A stretch of 64,000 nucleotides of DNA, taken from Paracoccus sp. M683 (GTDB lineage: Bacteria > Pseudomonadota > Alphaproteobacteria > Rhodobacterales > Rhodobacteraceae). Location: the NCBI RefSeq assembly GCF_007096355.1, contig NZ_VKDF01000004.1:620357-684356 (forward strand). Direction: 5' to 3'. A model generated the notes under the pieces. It had not been told where the DNA came from, ran no database searches, and saw nothing but the letters and a program-made list of their open reading frames with translations. The position numbers and the translations under genes are program-made. Positions 35,045 through 44,082 of the stretch are shown piece after piece. The first letter of the stretch is position 1; every line of letters starts with the position of its first letter.

Positions 35045-35398
35045 ATGCCCGGATATCTGACCACACATGTTCTGGACACCGCGCGGGGCACCCCCGCACA
35101 AGGGATGGAAATCGTGCTGTATCGGCTGGAAAACGGCGGTCGCACGGAACTGGCCCGGCTGGTGACGAATGCCGATGGCCGCACCGACAGCCAGATCCTG
35201 CCCGAGGCCGATTTCACCACCGGCAGCTATGAGCTGGAATTTCATGCCGGCGCCTGGATGGACGCCACCGGCGTGGCGCCCGAAAGCCCGCGCTTTCTGG
35301 ATGTGATCCCGATCCGCTTTGGCATGTCGCAGGACGATCACTATCACGTTCCGCTGCTGATCTCGCCCTTCGGCTATTCGACCTATCGGGGAAGCTGA
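35045..35398 (+). CDS. uraH: 5-hydroxyisourate hydrolase
   Basis: A 117-residue transthyretin-like enzyme. It opens 5-hydroxyisourate to OHCU in urate degradation. Seen: GYLTTHVLDTARGTPAQGM with the catalytic His8, VTNADGRTD, the strand HYHVPLLISPFGYSTY and the C-terminal YRGS tetrapeptide that defines the family. GGCGGAGGAG precedes the ATG. Stop and next start are 3 bp apart, so it forms a unit with puuD, which makes its substrate. Confidence 0.96.
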   Translation: MPGYLTTHVLDTARGTPAQGMEIVLYRLENGGRTELARLVTNADGRTDSQILPEADFTTGSYELEFHAGAWMDATGVAPESPRFLDVIPIRFGMSQDDHYHVPLLISPFGYSTYRGS

Positions 35399-35401
35399 TC
35401 C

Positions 35402-36655
35402 ATGATTCCTGACATCACGATCATCTGGGAATGGATGGCCTTCGCGATCCGCTGGGTTCATGTCATCACCGCCGTGGCCTGGATCGGCAGCTCGTTCTAT
35501 TTCATCGCGCTGGATCTTGGGCTGCAAAAGGCGCCCGGCCTGCCCAAGGGCGCGCATGGCGAGGAATGGCAGGTCCATGGCGGCGGCTTTTACCACATCA
35601 ACAAATATCTGGTCGCGCCGGAACGGATGCCGGAACATCTGACCTGGTTCAAATGGGAAAGCTATTCGACCTGGCTTAGCGGTGCGGCGCTGCTGATGGT
35701 CACCTATTGGGCGGGGGCCGAGCTGTTCCTGATCGACCCCTCGAAGATGGAATTGTCGCAGTTTCAGGCGATTCTGATCTCGGCCGGGTCGCTGGCGATC
35801 GGCTGGCTGATCTATGACACGCTGTGCAAATCCAAGCTGGGCGAGCAGCCGACCGTGCTGATGCTGCTGCTGTTCGTGGCGCTGGTGGTGATGGGCTGGG
35901 GCTATGATCAGGTGTTTTCGGGCCGCGCGGCGCTGCTTCATCTGGGGGCATTCACCGCCACGATCATGACGGCCAATGTGTTCTTCATCATCATGCCGAA
36001 CCAGCGCATCGTGGTGAACGACCTGAAGGCAGGGCGTCCGGCCGATCCGAAATACGGCAAGATCGCCAAGCTGCGGTCGACCCATAACAACTATCTGACG
36101 CTGCCGGTCATCTTCTTGATGCTGTCGAACCATTACCCGCTTGCCTTCGCCAGCGAATATAACTGGCTGATCGCGGCGCTGGTCTTTCTGATGGGCGTGA
36201 CGATCCGGCATTTCTTCAACACCATGCATGCCCGCAAGGGCGAGCTGTGGTGGACCTGGCTGGTGACGGCGATCCTGTTCATCATGATCATGTTCCTGTC
36301 CTCGCTTGGCTTGCGCCAGGAACCGCTGGAAACCGCCGAGGCCCGCGCCCTGACCCCGCTGGAGGCCCGCTTTGCCCAGGCCGAAGGTTTTGACGAGGTC
36401 AGCGGCTATGTCACTGGGCGCTGTTCGATGTGCCATTCGCGCGAACCGTTCTATGAGGGGATTTACCATGCCCCCAAGGGCCTGTTCCTGGAAACGCCCG
36501 GCGACATCGCCCGCGCCGCGCGCGAGATCTATCTGCAAGCCGGGGTGACCGATGCCATGCCCCCCGCCAATGTCAGCTTCATGGAGCCCGAGGAACGCGA
36601 TGCCATCATCCGCTGGTATCGCGCGGCGCGGGGGACTGCGCTGGCGGCCAACTGA
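35402..36655 (+). CDS. puuD: Membrane urate hydroxylase PuuD with cytochrome c domain
   Basis: A 417-residue protein. Eight or so transmembrane helices (IRWVHVITAVAWIGSSFYFI first) make up the urate oxidase part, and HNNYLTLPVIFLMLSNHYP is typical of the family. The C-terminal soluble domain carries one haem c site, CSMCH at residues 341-345, with a possible axial Met in AMPPANVSFM. PuuD oxidises urate to 5-hydroxyisourate and passes electrons to the respiratory chain instead of making hydrogen peroxide. It follows uraH directly. Confidence 0.95.
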   Translation: MIPDITIIWEWMAFAIRWVHVITAVAWIGSSFYFIALDLGLQKAPGLPKGAHGEEWQVHGGGFYHINKYLVAPERMPEHLTWFKWESYSTWLSGAALLMVTYWAGAELFLIDPSKMELSQFQAILISAGSLAIGWLIYDTLCKSKLGEQPTVLMLLLFVALVVMGWGYDQVFSGRAALLHLGAFTATIMTANVFFIIMPNQRIVVNDLKAGRPADPKYGKIAKLRSTHNNYLTLPVIFLMLSNHYPLAFASEYNWLIAALVFLMGVTIRHFFNTMHARKGELWWTWLVTAILFIMIMFLSSLGLRQEPLETAEARALTPLEARFAQAEGFDEVSGYVTGRCSMCHSREPFYEGIYHAPKGLFLETPGDIARAAREIYLQAGVTDAMPPANVSFMEPEERDAIIRWYRAARGTALAAN

Positions 36656-36740
36656 CACGAAGCCGTGGGGGCTGAAAACAGCTCTGGATCGGCGCGGCGA
36701 TCGGCCCTAGTTTTGGCCGGTCGCAAATGCGGAAAAACAG

Positions 36741-37463
36741 ATGATGGACGATGCGGGCGCAAGGCCCGGCCTTTCCACCGATGCAGTCGACGCCGGATCG
36801 ACCGAAAGTGATCCCTCGGCGGGGGATGATGTCCCGCGAAGCAGGCGCGGCAGCAAATTGCCGCGCAAGCGCCTGTCGCAAATTCTGGCCGCCATTGCGC
36901 AGGATGATCGGCGCAGCGACATCACCATCGACGACCTGATGCACCTGATCGAGGGACGCGCCCGCGCCGCGCTGATCTTTCTGTTCGCCTTTCCCAATGT
37001 CTTTCCCGCCCCGCCTGGCCTGTCCGCCGTCTTGGGGCTGCCGCTTCTGTATCTGACCGGGCAGATGATGCTGGGCCGCATTCCCTGGCTGCCCAGGCTG
37101 ATCGGCCAGCAGGGCGTGTCCATGCCGGCCTTCCGCGCCATGGTGCAGCGCGCGCTGCCATTTCTGACGCGGGTTGAACGGCTGTTGCGGCCGCGTCTTG
37201 GCTGGGTCGTCGGCCCCACGGCAGAACATGTTCTGGGGGCCTTTGCACTGGTTCTTGCCGTGGTGGTGACGCTGCCGATCCCGCTGGCCAATATGCTGCC
37301 TTCGTTCGCGATCTGCCTGATCGCCCTTGGCGTTCTGGAACGCGACGGGCTGTGGACGATTTTCGGGGTGCTGGCCGGGATCGCCTCGTTGCTGCTGTCG
37401 GGGGCGGTGGCCTATGCGATGGTCAAGACTGCGATCATGCTGATCGTCCAGGCATTCGCCTGA
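36741..37463 (+). CDS. ExoD-family exopolysaccharide synthesis protein
   Basis: A 240-residue protein. A polar N-terminal region of about 65 residues is followed by the ExoD domain: MHLIEGRARAALIFLFAFPN, PPGLSAVLGLPLLYLTGQMM, PRLGWVVGPTAEHVLGA and hydrophobic helices near the end. ExoD in rhizobia affects exopolysaccharide amount and alkaline tolerance; the biochemical role is unknown. It sits inside the purine region without obvious connection to it. The next gene starts after 32 bp. Confidence 0.85.
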   Translation: MMDDAGARPGLSTDAVDAGSTESDPSAGDDVPRSRRGSKLPRKRLSQILAAIAQDDRRSDITIDDLMHLIEGRARAALIFLFAFPNVFPAPPGLSAVLGLPLLYLTGQMMLGRIPWLPRLIGQQGVSMPAFRAMVQRALPFLTRVERLLRPRLGWVVGPTAEHVLGAFALVLAVVVTLPIPLANMLPSFAICLIALGVLERDGLWTIFGVLAGIASLLLSGAVAYAMVKTAIMLIVQAFA

Positions 37464-37495
37464 CCTGACAATGCTGTTTTCTCGATGGGGCTGCC

Positions 37496-38776
37496 GTGGC
37501 TTTTGAAATTGCCATTCTTCTTTGCCTGATACTGCTGAACGGCGTCCTTGCCATGTCCGAACTGGCGGTCGTCTCGGCGCGCCCGGCGCGGCTGCGGCTG
37601 CGCGCCGGCCGGGGCGACCGGGGCGCCGCCACAGCCATGCGGCTGGCCGAGGAGCCGGGGCGCTTCCTGTCGACCGTGCAGATCGGGATCACCCTTGTCG
37701 GCGTGCTGTCGGGCGCGTTTTCGGGGGCGACGCTTGGGTTGCGGATGGGACAGTTCCTGGCGGATGCTGGTCTGCGCGCCAGTCTGGCCGAGCCTTTGGG
37801 CGTGGGCATCGTGGTGGTGGCCATCACCTATCTGTCGCTGATCGTGGGCGAGTTGGTGCCCAAGCAGATCGCGCTTGCCAATGCTGATGCCATTGCCGCC
37901 CGCGTGGCCCCTGCGATGGTGCTGCTGTCACGCATCGCTGCGCCGCTGGTCTGGCTGCTGGACCGGTCCGGGCGGGTGGTGCTGGCGATCCTGGGCCAGT
38001 CGGGCCGGCGTGACAGCAGCGTCAGCGACGAGGAAATCCGCACCATCATCGCCGAGGCCGAGGGCGCCGGCGTGATCGAGCGCGGAGAGACCCGGATGAT
38101 CGAGGGTGTCATGCGCATCGCTGACCGCACGGCGCGCGGTCTGATGACCGCCACCCCGGAACTGGAAATCGCGAAGGCAGACGAAAGCCGGGCCGAGGTT
38201 CTGGCCCGGTTCCGTCGCTCGGGCCGGTCGCGCCTGCCGGTCCGGGACGGCGCCCCGGACGAGATCATCGGCGTCCTGCACAGCCGCGATGTGCTGAATC
38301 TGCCCTCGGGACGCGGCTTTGACCTGCGCGATCTGGCCACGCCTGCCCCCGTCATCCCCGAGGCGCTGCCCGCCATGGAGGTGATCGACCGGCTGAAACA
38401 GGCGCCGGGCCATATGCTGCTGGTCTATGACGAATATGGCCAGTTTCAGGGGGTAATCACGGCCATGGATATCCTTGGCGCGATTGCCGGCGGCTTTGAC
38501 GAAACCGATGGCGACGAGCCCAAGATGGTCGAACGCGAGGACGGCTCTTTTCTGGTTGCGGGCTGGATGCCGGCGGATGAATTTGCGGCCCGCCTAGGGA
38601 TGGATCTGGGTCGGTCCAGTGACTATGACACCGTGGCCGGGCTGGTGCTGGACCGGGCCGGGGTGTTGCCGCAGGTGGGCCATCGCATCGTGATCGACGG
38701 ATGGCGGATCGAGGTGGTCGATCTGGACGGCCGGCGCATCGACAAGCTGCTGGTCGAACGCGCGCCGGCAGGGTAG
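37496..38776 (+). CDS. CNNM/HlyC-CorC family membrane protein
   Basis: A 426-residue protein, often called hemolysin-like. The N-terminal CNNM (DUF21) domain has four hydrophobic segments (FEIAILLCLILLNGVLAMSE, FLSTVQIGITLVGVLSGAFS). Two CBS domains follow (LMTATPELEIAKADESRAEV, SRLPVRDGAPDEIIGVLHSR, HMLLVYDEYGQFQGVITAMD), then the C-terminal CorC/HlyC domain (LVAGWMPADEFAARLGMDL, DYDTVAGLVLDRAGVLPQVG). Relatives are implicated in Mg or Na/Mg exchange. The start is GTG; the frame has no better upstream codon. Confidence 0.9.
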   Translation: MAFEIAILLCLILLNGVLAMSELAVVSARPARLRLRAGRGDRGAATAMRLAEEPGRFLSTVQIGITLVGVLSGAFSGATLGLRMGQFLADAGLRASLAEPLGVGIVVVAITYLSLIVGELVPKQIALANADAIAARVAPAMVLLSRIAAPLVWLLDRSGRVVLAILGQSGRRDSSVSDEEIRTIIAEAEGAGVIERGETRMIEGVMRIADRTARGLMTATPELEIAKADESRAEVLARFRRSGRSRLPVRDGAPDEIIGVLHSRDVLNLPSGRGFDLRDLATPAPVIPEALPAMEVIDRLKQAPGHMLLVYDEYGQFQGVITAMDILGAIAGGFDETDGDEPKMVEREDGSFLVAGWMPADEFAARLGMDLGRSSDYDTVAGLVLDRAGVLPQVGHRIVIDGWRIEVVDLDGRRIDKLLVERAPAG

Positions 38777-38794
38777 GGGCGGCCGTCGGGTATC

Positions 38795-39319
38795 CTAGTG
38801 GCCGTGATGTTGATGGGCCAGCGCATGCCCGCGCCCCCGTGCGATCAGCCAGCGATTGACCGGATAGGCGGCAAAGGCCGCGATGATCAGCGCCACCGCC
38901 AGCGTGCCCCAGAATAGCGGGCTGTCCAGATGCGCATCCATCGCGCCGGGAACGGCGAGGATGATCAGGTTGTCCACGATCTCCATCACCGTGATCGAGG
39001 CGGTGTCGGCGGCCAGCCCGATCCGCAGCGCCTGCCCCATGGTCATCCCCGATCGCAACAGTGGCACCATGGTCAGGGCGTAGCCGAAGATAAAGGCCAG
39101 CACGATCGCCAGCCCCATCGTTTGCAGATTGCCCCAGCCAAGGCCTGTGCCGATGACCATGCCCAGAACCTCGCCGATGCCACAGCCGGTCAGGCAATGC
39201 AGCGTCGCGGCCACCGCCAGCCGGTTGACCTGGGCGGGGTCTGGCGCGGGGCGACCTTGGTGTTCGGCATGAGGGGCGGGGTCTGCGCCGTGATGATGAT
39301 GATGATCATGTCCGGCCAT
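38795..39319 (-). CDS. DUF4396 membrane protein with histidine-rich N-terminus
   Basis: A 174-residue protein. The first 12 residues are MAGHDHHHHHGA, and the end is ALAHQHHGH, so both termini can bind metal. Between them are four hydrophobic segments with family features: VAATLHCLTGCGIGEVLGMV, FIFGYALTMVPLLRSGMTMG and DTASITVMEIVDNLIILAVP. DUF4396 has no established function, and some members flank copper or other metal genes. The ATG overlaps the LysR stop (TGATG), so the regulator and this protein are made together. A role in metal handling is an inference from the histidines. Confidence 0.85.
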   Translation of the reverse strand: MAGHDHHHHHGADPAPHAEHQGRPAPDPAQVNRLAVAATLHCLTGCGIGEVLGMVIGTGLGWGNLQTMGLAIVLAFIFGYALTMVPLLRSGMTMGQALRIGLAADTASITVMEIVDNLIILAVPGAMDAHLDSPLFWGTLAVALIIAAFAAYPVNRWLIARGRGHALAHQHHGH

Positions 39320-40212
39320 CAGAATGCCTTTTTCAACTCTCTGGCGGCATAATCCGCGAACATCCGCACCTTGGGATCCTGCAACCGACGATGCGGCGTC
39401 AGGCATCCGAATTGCGCGGCCAGCGGACGGTTTTCGGCCAGAACCTCGACCAACCGCCCATCCTTGATGTGATGTGCCACCTCGTATCCGGGGCGGTTGG
39501 CAATGCCCTCGCCGGCCAGCGCCCATGTGGTCAGCACATCGCCGTCATCGGTGTCGAACCGGCCCGAAACCATCATCTTGCGTGGCCCTTCATCGGTTTG
39601 CAGGGTCCAGAAATATTCCGGGCTGCGCGGGTATCGCAGCAGCAGGCAATTGTGGTTCTTCAGGTCGTCGGGTTCCTGCGGCGTGCCGGCCTGTTCCAGA
39701 TAACCGGGCGAGGCGACCAGCAGGCGCGGGCAATCGGCCACCTTGCGCCATTTCAGCGCCGAATCCTGCGGTTCGCCCAGAAAAAACGCCAGGTCGATCC
39801 CGTCCTCGACGATATTGACCGTGCGATCCGACAGCCGCAGCTGCACGTCGACACCGGGATTGTCGCGGCAAAAGACCGGGATCAGCGGTGCGATCAGCCG
39901 TCGCCCCAGCCCCAAGGGCGCGGTCAGCCGGATCACCCCCTGCGGCGTGCCCGAAAAACTGCCGATCACGGCCTCGGCCTCGTCCAGCGTCTCGATCACG
40001 CGGCGGGCGTTTTCATAAAAGACCCGACCGATTTCCGTGGGGGTCAGCTTGCGGGTGGTGCGGTTCAACAGCCTGACGCCAAAGCGGTTTTCCAGATCCT
40101 TGATCCGGTTCGAGGCAACAGCGGGCGACAGCCGCAGATCGCGCCCGCCAGAGGTGATCGAGCCAAGCTCGATGACGCGGACAAAGACCCGAAGGCTTTC
40201 GAGATAGGACAT
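39319..40212 (-). CDS. LysR-type transcriptional regulator
   Basis: A 297-residue regulator. The winged helix covers residues 4-62 (LESLRVFVRVIELGSITSGG, LSPAVASNRIKDLENRFGVR), then the effector domain. It resembles the CrgA/aromatic-type LysR group (GVRLLNRTTRKLTPTEIG, QGVIRLTAPLGLGRRLIAP). It is divergent from xdhA over about 109 bp and is therefore a candidate regulator of the xanthine dehydrogenase genes. It is also translationally coupled to the DUF4396 gene behind it. Confidence 0.88.
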   Translation of the reverse strand: MSYLESLRVFVRVIELGSITSGGRDLRLSPAVASNRIKDLENRFGVRLLNRTTRKLTPTEIGRVFYENARRVIETLDEAEAVIGSFSGTPQGVIRLTAPLGLGRRLIAPLIPVFCRDNPGVDVQLRLSDRTVNIVEDGIDLAFFLGEPQDSALKWRKVADCPRLLVASPGYLEQAGTPQEPDDLKNHNCLLLRYPRSPEYFWTLQTDEGPRKMMVSGRFDTDDGDVLTTWALAGEGIANRPGYEVAHHIKDGRLVEVLAENRPLAAQFGCLTPHRRLQDPKVRMFADYAARELKKAF

Positions 40213-40321
40213 GACGATTGGCCGTTTTCAATGGATCGTGTAAAGTCTTCAACGTCTCGGATGATTTCGCAACGGGAATTTCCGGCCTAGGCTGAAATTC
40301 ATGAACGGGTGAGAGGACGAG

Positions 40322-41773
40322 ATGACGGGCGAATTGCGCTTTCTGCTGAATGACCGGGAAATCACGCTGACCGAGGCCGGCGGCTCGGACACGCTGCTGG
40401 ATTTTCTGCGCATCGACCGGCGCATGACCGGCACCAAGGAAGGCTGCGCCGAGGGCGATTGCGGCGCCTGCACGGTGCTGGCCGGGCGGCTGACGCCCTC
40501 GGGTCTGGTCTATGAGCCGGTGAATGCCTGCATCCGCTTTCTGGCGTCCTGCCACGGCTGTCATATCGTGACGGTGGAACATCTGCGCGGGCCGGATGGC
40601 GGCTTGCATCCGGTGCAGCAGGCGATGGTCGAGCATCACGGCAGCCAATGCGGTTTCTGCACGCCGGGCTTTGTCATGGCGCTTTATGGTCTGTGGATGA
40701 GCAACCCGCAGGCCGATGCCATGGCCATCGAGGTGGCGCTGCAAGGCAATCTCTGCCGCTGCACCGGCTATGCGCCGATCATCAAGGCCGCGCTGGCCGC
40801 GCAGGCGGCGGGCGGGCAGGCGATGGATGCGCTGGCGGTTGAACGCGAGGGCGTGATGGCCAAGCTGCGGGCGATCCCGGCGGGCCGGGTCGAGGTCGCA
40901 CGCGGTGCGAACCGTGCGATCATCCCGGCGGACACGGACGATCTGGCCGCACTGCTTCTGGAACACGAAAAACCGACGCTGGTGGCGGGTGCGACCGATG
41001 TTGGCCTTTGGGTTACGAAATTCCTGCGCAATATCAGCCCGACAATCTTCATCGGTCATCTGATGAAGGGCGTGGAAGTGTTTGACACCGAACTGAAAAT
41101 AGGCGCAGGTGTGACCTATTCCGAGGCCGAGCCGCTGATCGCCCAGCACCTGGCCGAGGCGCTGGATTACTGGCAGCGGATCGCCGGTTGGCAGGTGCGC
41201 AACATGGGCACCGTGGGCGGGAACATCGCCAATGGCTCGCCCATCGGCGACACGCCGCCCTTGCTGATCGCGCTTGGCGGGCGGATCGTGCTGCGCCGGG
41301 GCGACGTGCGGCGCGAGGTCGCCTTGCAGGATTATTTCATCGACTATGGAAAGCAGGATCGCGCGCCCGGCGAGTTCGTCGAAAGCGTCATCATCCCGCT
41401 GAACAGGGGCGCCAAGATCGCGGGCTACAAGATCAGCAAACGGCGGGACAGCGACATTTCCTCGGTCGCGGTGGGGATTTGCGTGACCGTCGACGGGGGC
41501 CGGATCGCGAATGCCCGTATCGCCTTTGGCGGCATGGCGGGCACGCCGAAACGCGCCGCCGGTGCCGAGGCGGCGCTGATTGGCCAGCCCTGGGGGCAGG
41601 CAGCATTCGATGCGGCGGCGCGGGCCGTGCGCGCCGACTTCACGCCGCTGACCGATATGCGCGCCAGTGCCGATTACCGCAGCACGGTGGCGGCGAACCT
41701 GATCCGGCGCTTCTGGCTGGAGCAATCCGAACTCGCGCTGCCGGTGCGGCTGAACTATGCGGTGGGGGAATGA
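40322..41773 (+). CDS. xdhA: Xanthine dehydrogenase, FeS/FAD subunit
   Basis: A 483-residue small subunit. The first [2Fe-2S] domain shows GCAEGDCGACTVL, the second QCGFCTPGF and CRCTGYAPII. The FAD domain follows from about residue 195 with LVAGATDVGLWVTKF and VGGNIANGSPIGDTPPLL, then a CO-dehydrogenase flavoprotein C-terminal domain. It passes electrons from the molybdenum centre to NAD. The ATG follows GAGAGGACGAG. The stop overlaps the xdhB start. Confidence 0.96.
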   Translation: MTGELRFLLNDREITLTEAGGSDTLLDFLRIDRRMTGTKEGCAEGDCGACTVLAGRLTPSGLVYEPVNACIRFLASCHGCHIVTVEHLRGPDGGLHPVQQAMVEHHGSQCGFCTPGFVMALYGLWMSNPQADAMAIEVALQGNLCRCTGYAPIIKAALAAQAAGGQAMDALAVEREGVMAKLRAIPAGRVEVARGANRAIIPADTDDLAALLLEHEKPTLVAGATDVGLWVTKFLRNISPTIFIGHLMKGVEVFDTELKIGAGVTYSEAEPLIAQHLAEALDYWQRIAGWQVRNMGTVGGNIANGSPIGDTPPLLIALGGRIVLRRGDVRREVALQDYFIDYGKQDRAPGEFVESVIIPLNRGAKIAGYKISKRRDSDISSVAVGICVTVDGGRIANARIAFGGMAGTPKRAAGAEAALIGQPWGQAAFDAAARAVRADFTPLTDMRASADYRSTVAANLIRRFWLEQSELALPVRLNYAVGE

Positions 41774-44082
41774 CCATGAAGGACGAAATCACCATCAAGG
41801 GCCTGGCGCATATGGACACCGCCCATGACAGCGCCATCAAGCATGTCACCGGCCGCGCCGAATATACCGACGACCTGAGCGAGCCGTTCGGGCTGATCCA
41901 CGCCTATCTGGGCCTGTCGAAATGCGCCCATGGCAGGATTGTGGCGATGGATCTGGACGCCGTGCGCGCCGCGCCGGGGGTGATCGACGTGCTGACCGCC
42001 GCCGACCTGCCGGGCGTCAACGATGTCTCGCCCGCAGGCCATCACGACGATCCGATCCTCGCGGACGCAGAGGTCAAGTTCTGGGGACAGCCCATCTTTG
42101 CCGTCGTGGCCGAAACCCGCGATCAGGCCCGTCGTGCGGCGGCTTTGGCCAAGATCACCTATGATGCGCTGCCCCATGCGCTGGACCCGATGGCGGCCAA
42201 ATTGGCCGATATGGGCTATGTCACCGATCCCCTGACCCTGCGCCGCGGGGATGCCGATAGGGGCATGGCCAATGCGCCGCACCGGATCAAGGGCCGCATG
42301 GGCATCGGCGGGCAGGATCACTTCTATCTGGAAGGCCAGATCGCCATGGCCGTGCCGGGCGAGGATGAGGACGTGATCATCAACGTTTCGACCCAGCACC
42401 CGTCCGAGGTGCAGCACATGGTCGCGCATGTGCTGGGCGTGCCCTCGCATTCCGTTGTCGTGAACGTCCGCCGCATGGGCGGAGGCTTCGGCGGCAAGGA
42501 AACGCAGATGAACCTGTTCGCCTGCATCGCCGCCGTTGCCGCGAAGAAATGGCACCGCGCGGTGAAAATCCGCCCCGACCGCGATGACGACATGTCGGCC
42601 ACCGGAAAACGCCATGATTTCGTCGTCGATTACGAGGTGGGCTTTGACGATGAGGGCCGCATTCTCGCCGTCCAGGGCGATTGGTATGCCCGCTGCGGCT
42701 TCTCGGCGGACCTGTCGGGCCCGGTGACGGATCGCGCGCTGTTTCATGCCGATAACGCCTATTACTACCCTGATGTCCGCGTCAGCAGCCATCCGATGCG
42801 CACCAATACCGTCAGCAATACCGCCTTCCGCGGCTTTGGCGGCCCGCAGGGTGTGATCGTGGCCGAACGCATCATCGAGGAAATCGCCTATGCCCTTGGC
42901 CGCGATCCCTTGGAAATCAGGCAGTTGAACCTCTATCAGAACGGCCAGTTGACCCCCTATCATCAAGAGGTCACCGACCAGATCCTGCCACGCATCTTCG
43001 AGGACCTGACCGCCAGCAGCGATTATGCCGCGCGGCGTCAGGCGGTGCTGGACTGGAACGCCAAGGGCGGAACCATCCGCAAGGGCATCGCCCTGACGCC
43101 GGTGAAGTTCGGTATCAGCTTCACCGCCACCTGGTACAATCAGGCCGGCGCGCTGATCCATATCTACAGCGACGGCTCGATCGCGCTGAACCATGGCGGC
43201 ACCGAGATGGGGCAGGGGCTGAACACCAAGGTGGCCCAGGTCGTGGCCGAGGCCTTCCAATGCGACCTCAGCCGGATCAAGATCACCAAGACCACGACGG
43301 AAAAGGTGCCGAATACCTCGGCCACGGCAGCATCCTCGGGCACTGACCTGAACGGCATGGCGGCGCTGAACGCGGCGGATCAGATCAAGGATCGGCTGAT
43401 TGATTTCGTCGCTGAACGCTGGCAGGCGCCGCGCGACCGCGTGCGCTTTGTCCCCGGCCATATCATGGCGGGCGACACGGCCATCCCCTTCGACGAGGTG
43501 ATCAAGGCCGCCTATATGGCCCGCATCCACCTGTCGGCGGCGGGGTTCTACAAAACGCCGGAAATCCACTGGGATCGCGCCACGGGGCGCGGTCGGCCCT
43601 TCTATTACTTCGCCTATGGCGCGGCGGTGGCCGAGGTCTCGGTCGATACGCTGACCGGCGAATATGTGATAGACCGCGCCGATGTGCTGCATGATGTGGG
43701 CCGTTCGCTGAACCCGATTATCGACAAGGGCCAGGTCGAGGGGGCCTTTGTCCAAGGCACCGGCTGGCTGACCTGCGAGGAACTCTGGTGGAACGAAAAG
43801 GGCGAGCTAAAGACCCATGCGCCATCCACCTACAAGATCCCGCTGGCCAGCGACCGCCCGCGCATCTTCAACGTGAACCTCGCCGACTGGTCCGAAAACG
43901 CCGAGCGCAGCATCAAGCGATCCAAAGCCGTGGGCGAGCCGCCCTTCATGCTGGGCATCTGCGTATTCGAGGCGATCAACATGGCCGTGGCATCCATGAA
44001 CGATTACCGCGAACCGGCCCGGCTTGACGCCCCCGCCACGCCCGAGCGCGTTCTGATGGCCGTGGAACGGCTGCGCGGATGA
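41770..44082 (+). CDS. xdhB: Xanthine dehydrogenase, molybdopterin-binding subunit
   Basis: A 770-residue large subunit that hydroxylates hypoxanthine and xanthine to urate. Seen: HVTGRAEYTDDLSEP at the start of the substrate domain, GGQDHFYLEGQIAM, the molybdenum cofactor loop RRMGGGFGGKETQ, AFRGFGGPQGVI, HGGTEMGQGLNTKV and the catalytic Glu723 in KAVGEPPFMLG. ATG 41770 overlaps the xdhA stop as ATGA; a second ATG at 41776 is also possible. It overlaps xdhC in the same way. Confidence 0.96.
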   Translation: MTMKDEITIKGLAHMDTAHDSAIKHVTGRAEYTDDLSEPFGLIHAYLGLSKCAHGRIVAMDLDAVRAAPGVIDVLTAADLPGVNDVSPAGHHDDPILADAEVKFWGQPIFAVVAETRDQARRAAALAKITYDALPHALDPMAAKLADMGYVTDPLTLRRGDADRGMANAPHRIKGRMGIGGQDHFYLEGQIAMAVPGEDEDVIINVSTQHPSEVQHMVAHVLGVPSHSVVVNVRRMGGGFGGKETQMNLFACIAAVAAKKWHRAVKIRPDRDDDMSATGKRHDFVVDYEVGFDDEGRILAVQGDWYARCGFSADLSGPVTDRALFHADNAYYYPDVRVSSHPMRTNTVSNTAFRGFGGPQGVIVAERIIEEIAYALGRDPLEIRQLNLYQNGQLTPYHQEVTDQILPRIFEDLTASSDYAARRQAVLDWNAKGGTIRKGIALTPVKFGISFTATWYNQAGALIHIYSDGSIALNHGGTEMGQGLNTKVAQVVAEAFQCDLSRIKITKTTTEKVPNTSATAASSGTDLNGMAALNAADQIKDRLIDFVAERWQAPRDRVRFVPGHIMAGDTAIPFDEVIKAAYMARIHLSAAGFYKTPEIHWDRATGRGRPFYYFAYGAAVAEVSVDTLTGEYVIDRADVLHDVGRSLNPIIDKGQVEGAFVQGTGWLTCEELWWNEKGELKTHAPSTYKIPLASDRPRIFNVNLADWSENAERSIKRSKAVGEPPFMLGICVFEAINMAVASMNDYREPARLDAPATPERVLMAVERLRG

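Noticed and set aside
41755..43755. A 666-codon minus-strand open frame opposite xdhB
   Set aside because: Antisense shadow; all conserved molybdenum-enzyme motifs are on the plus strand.
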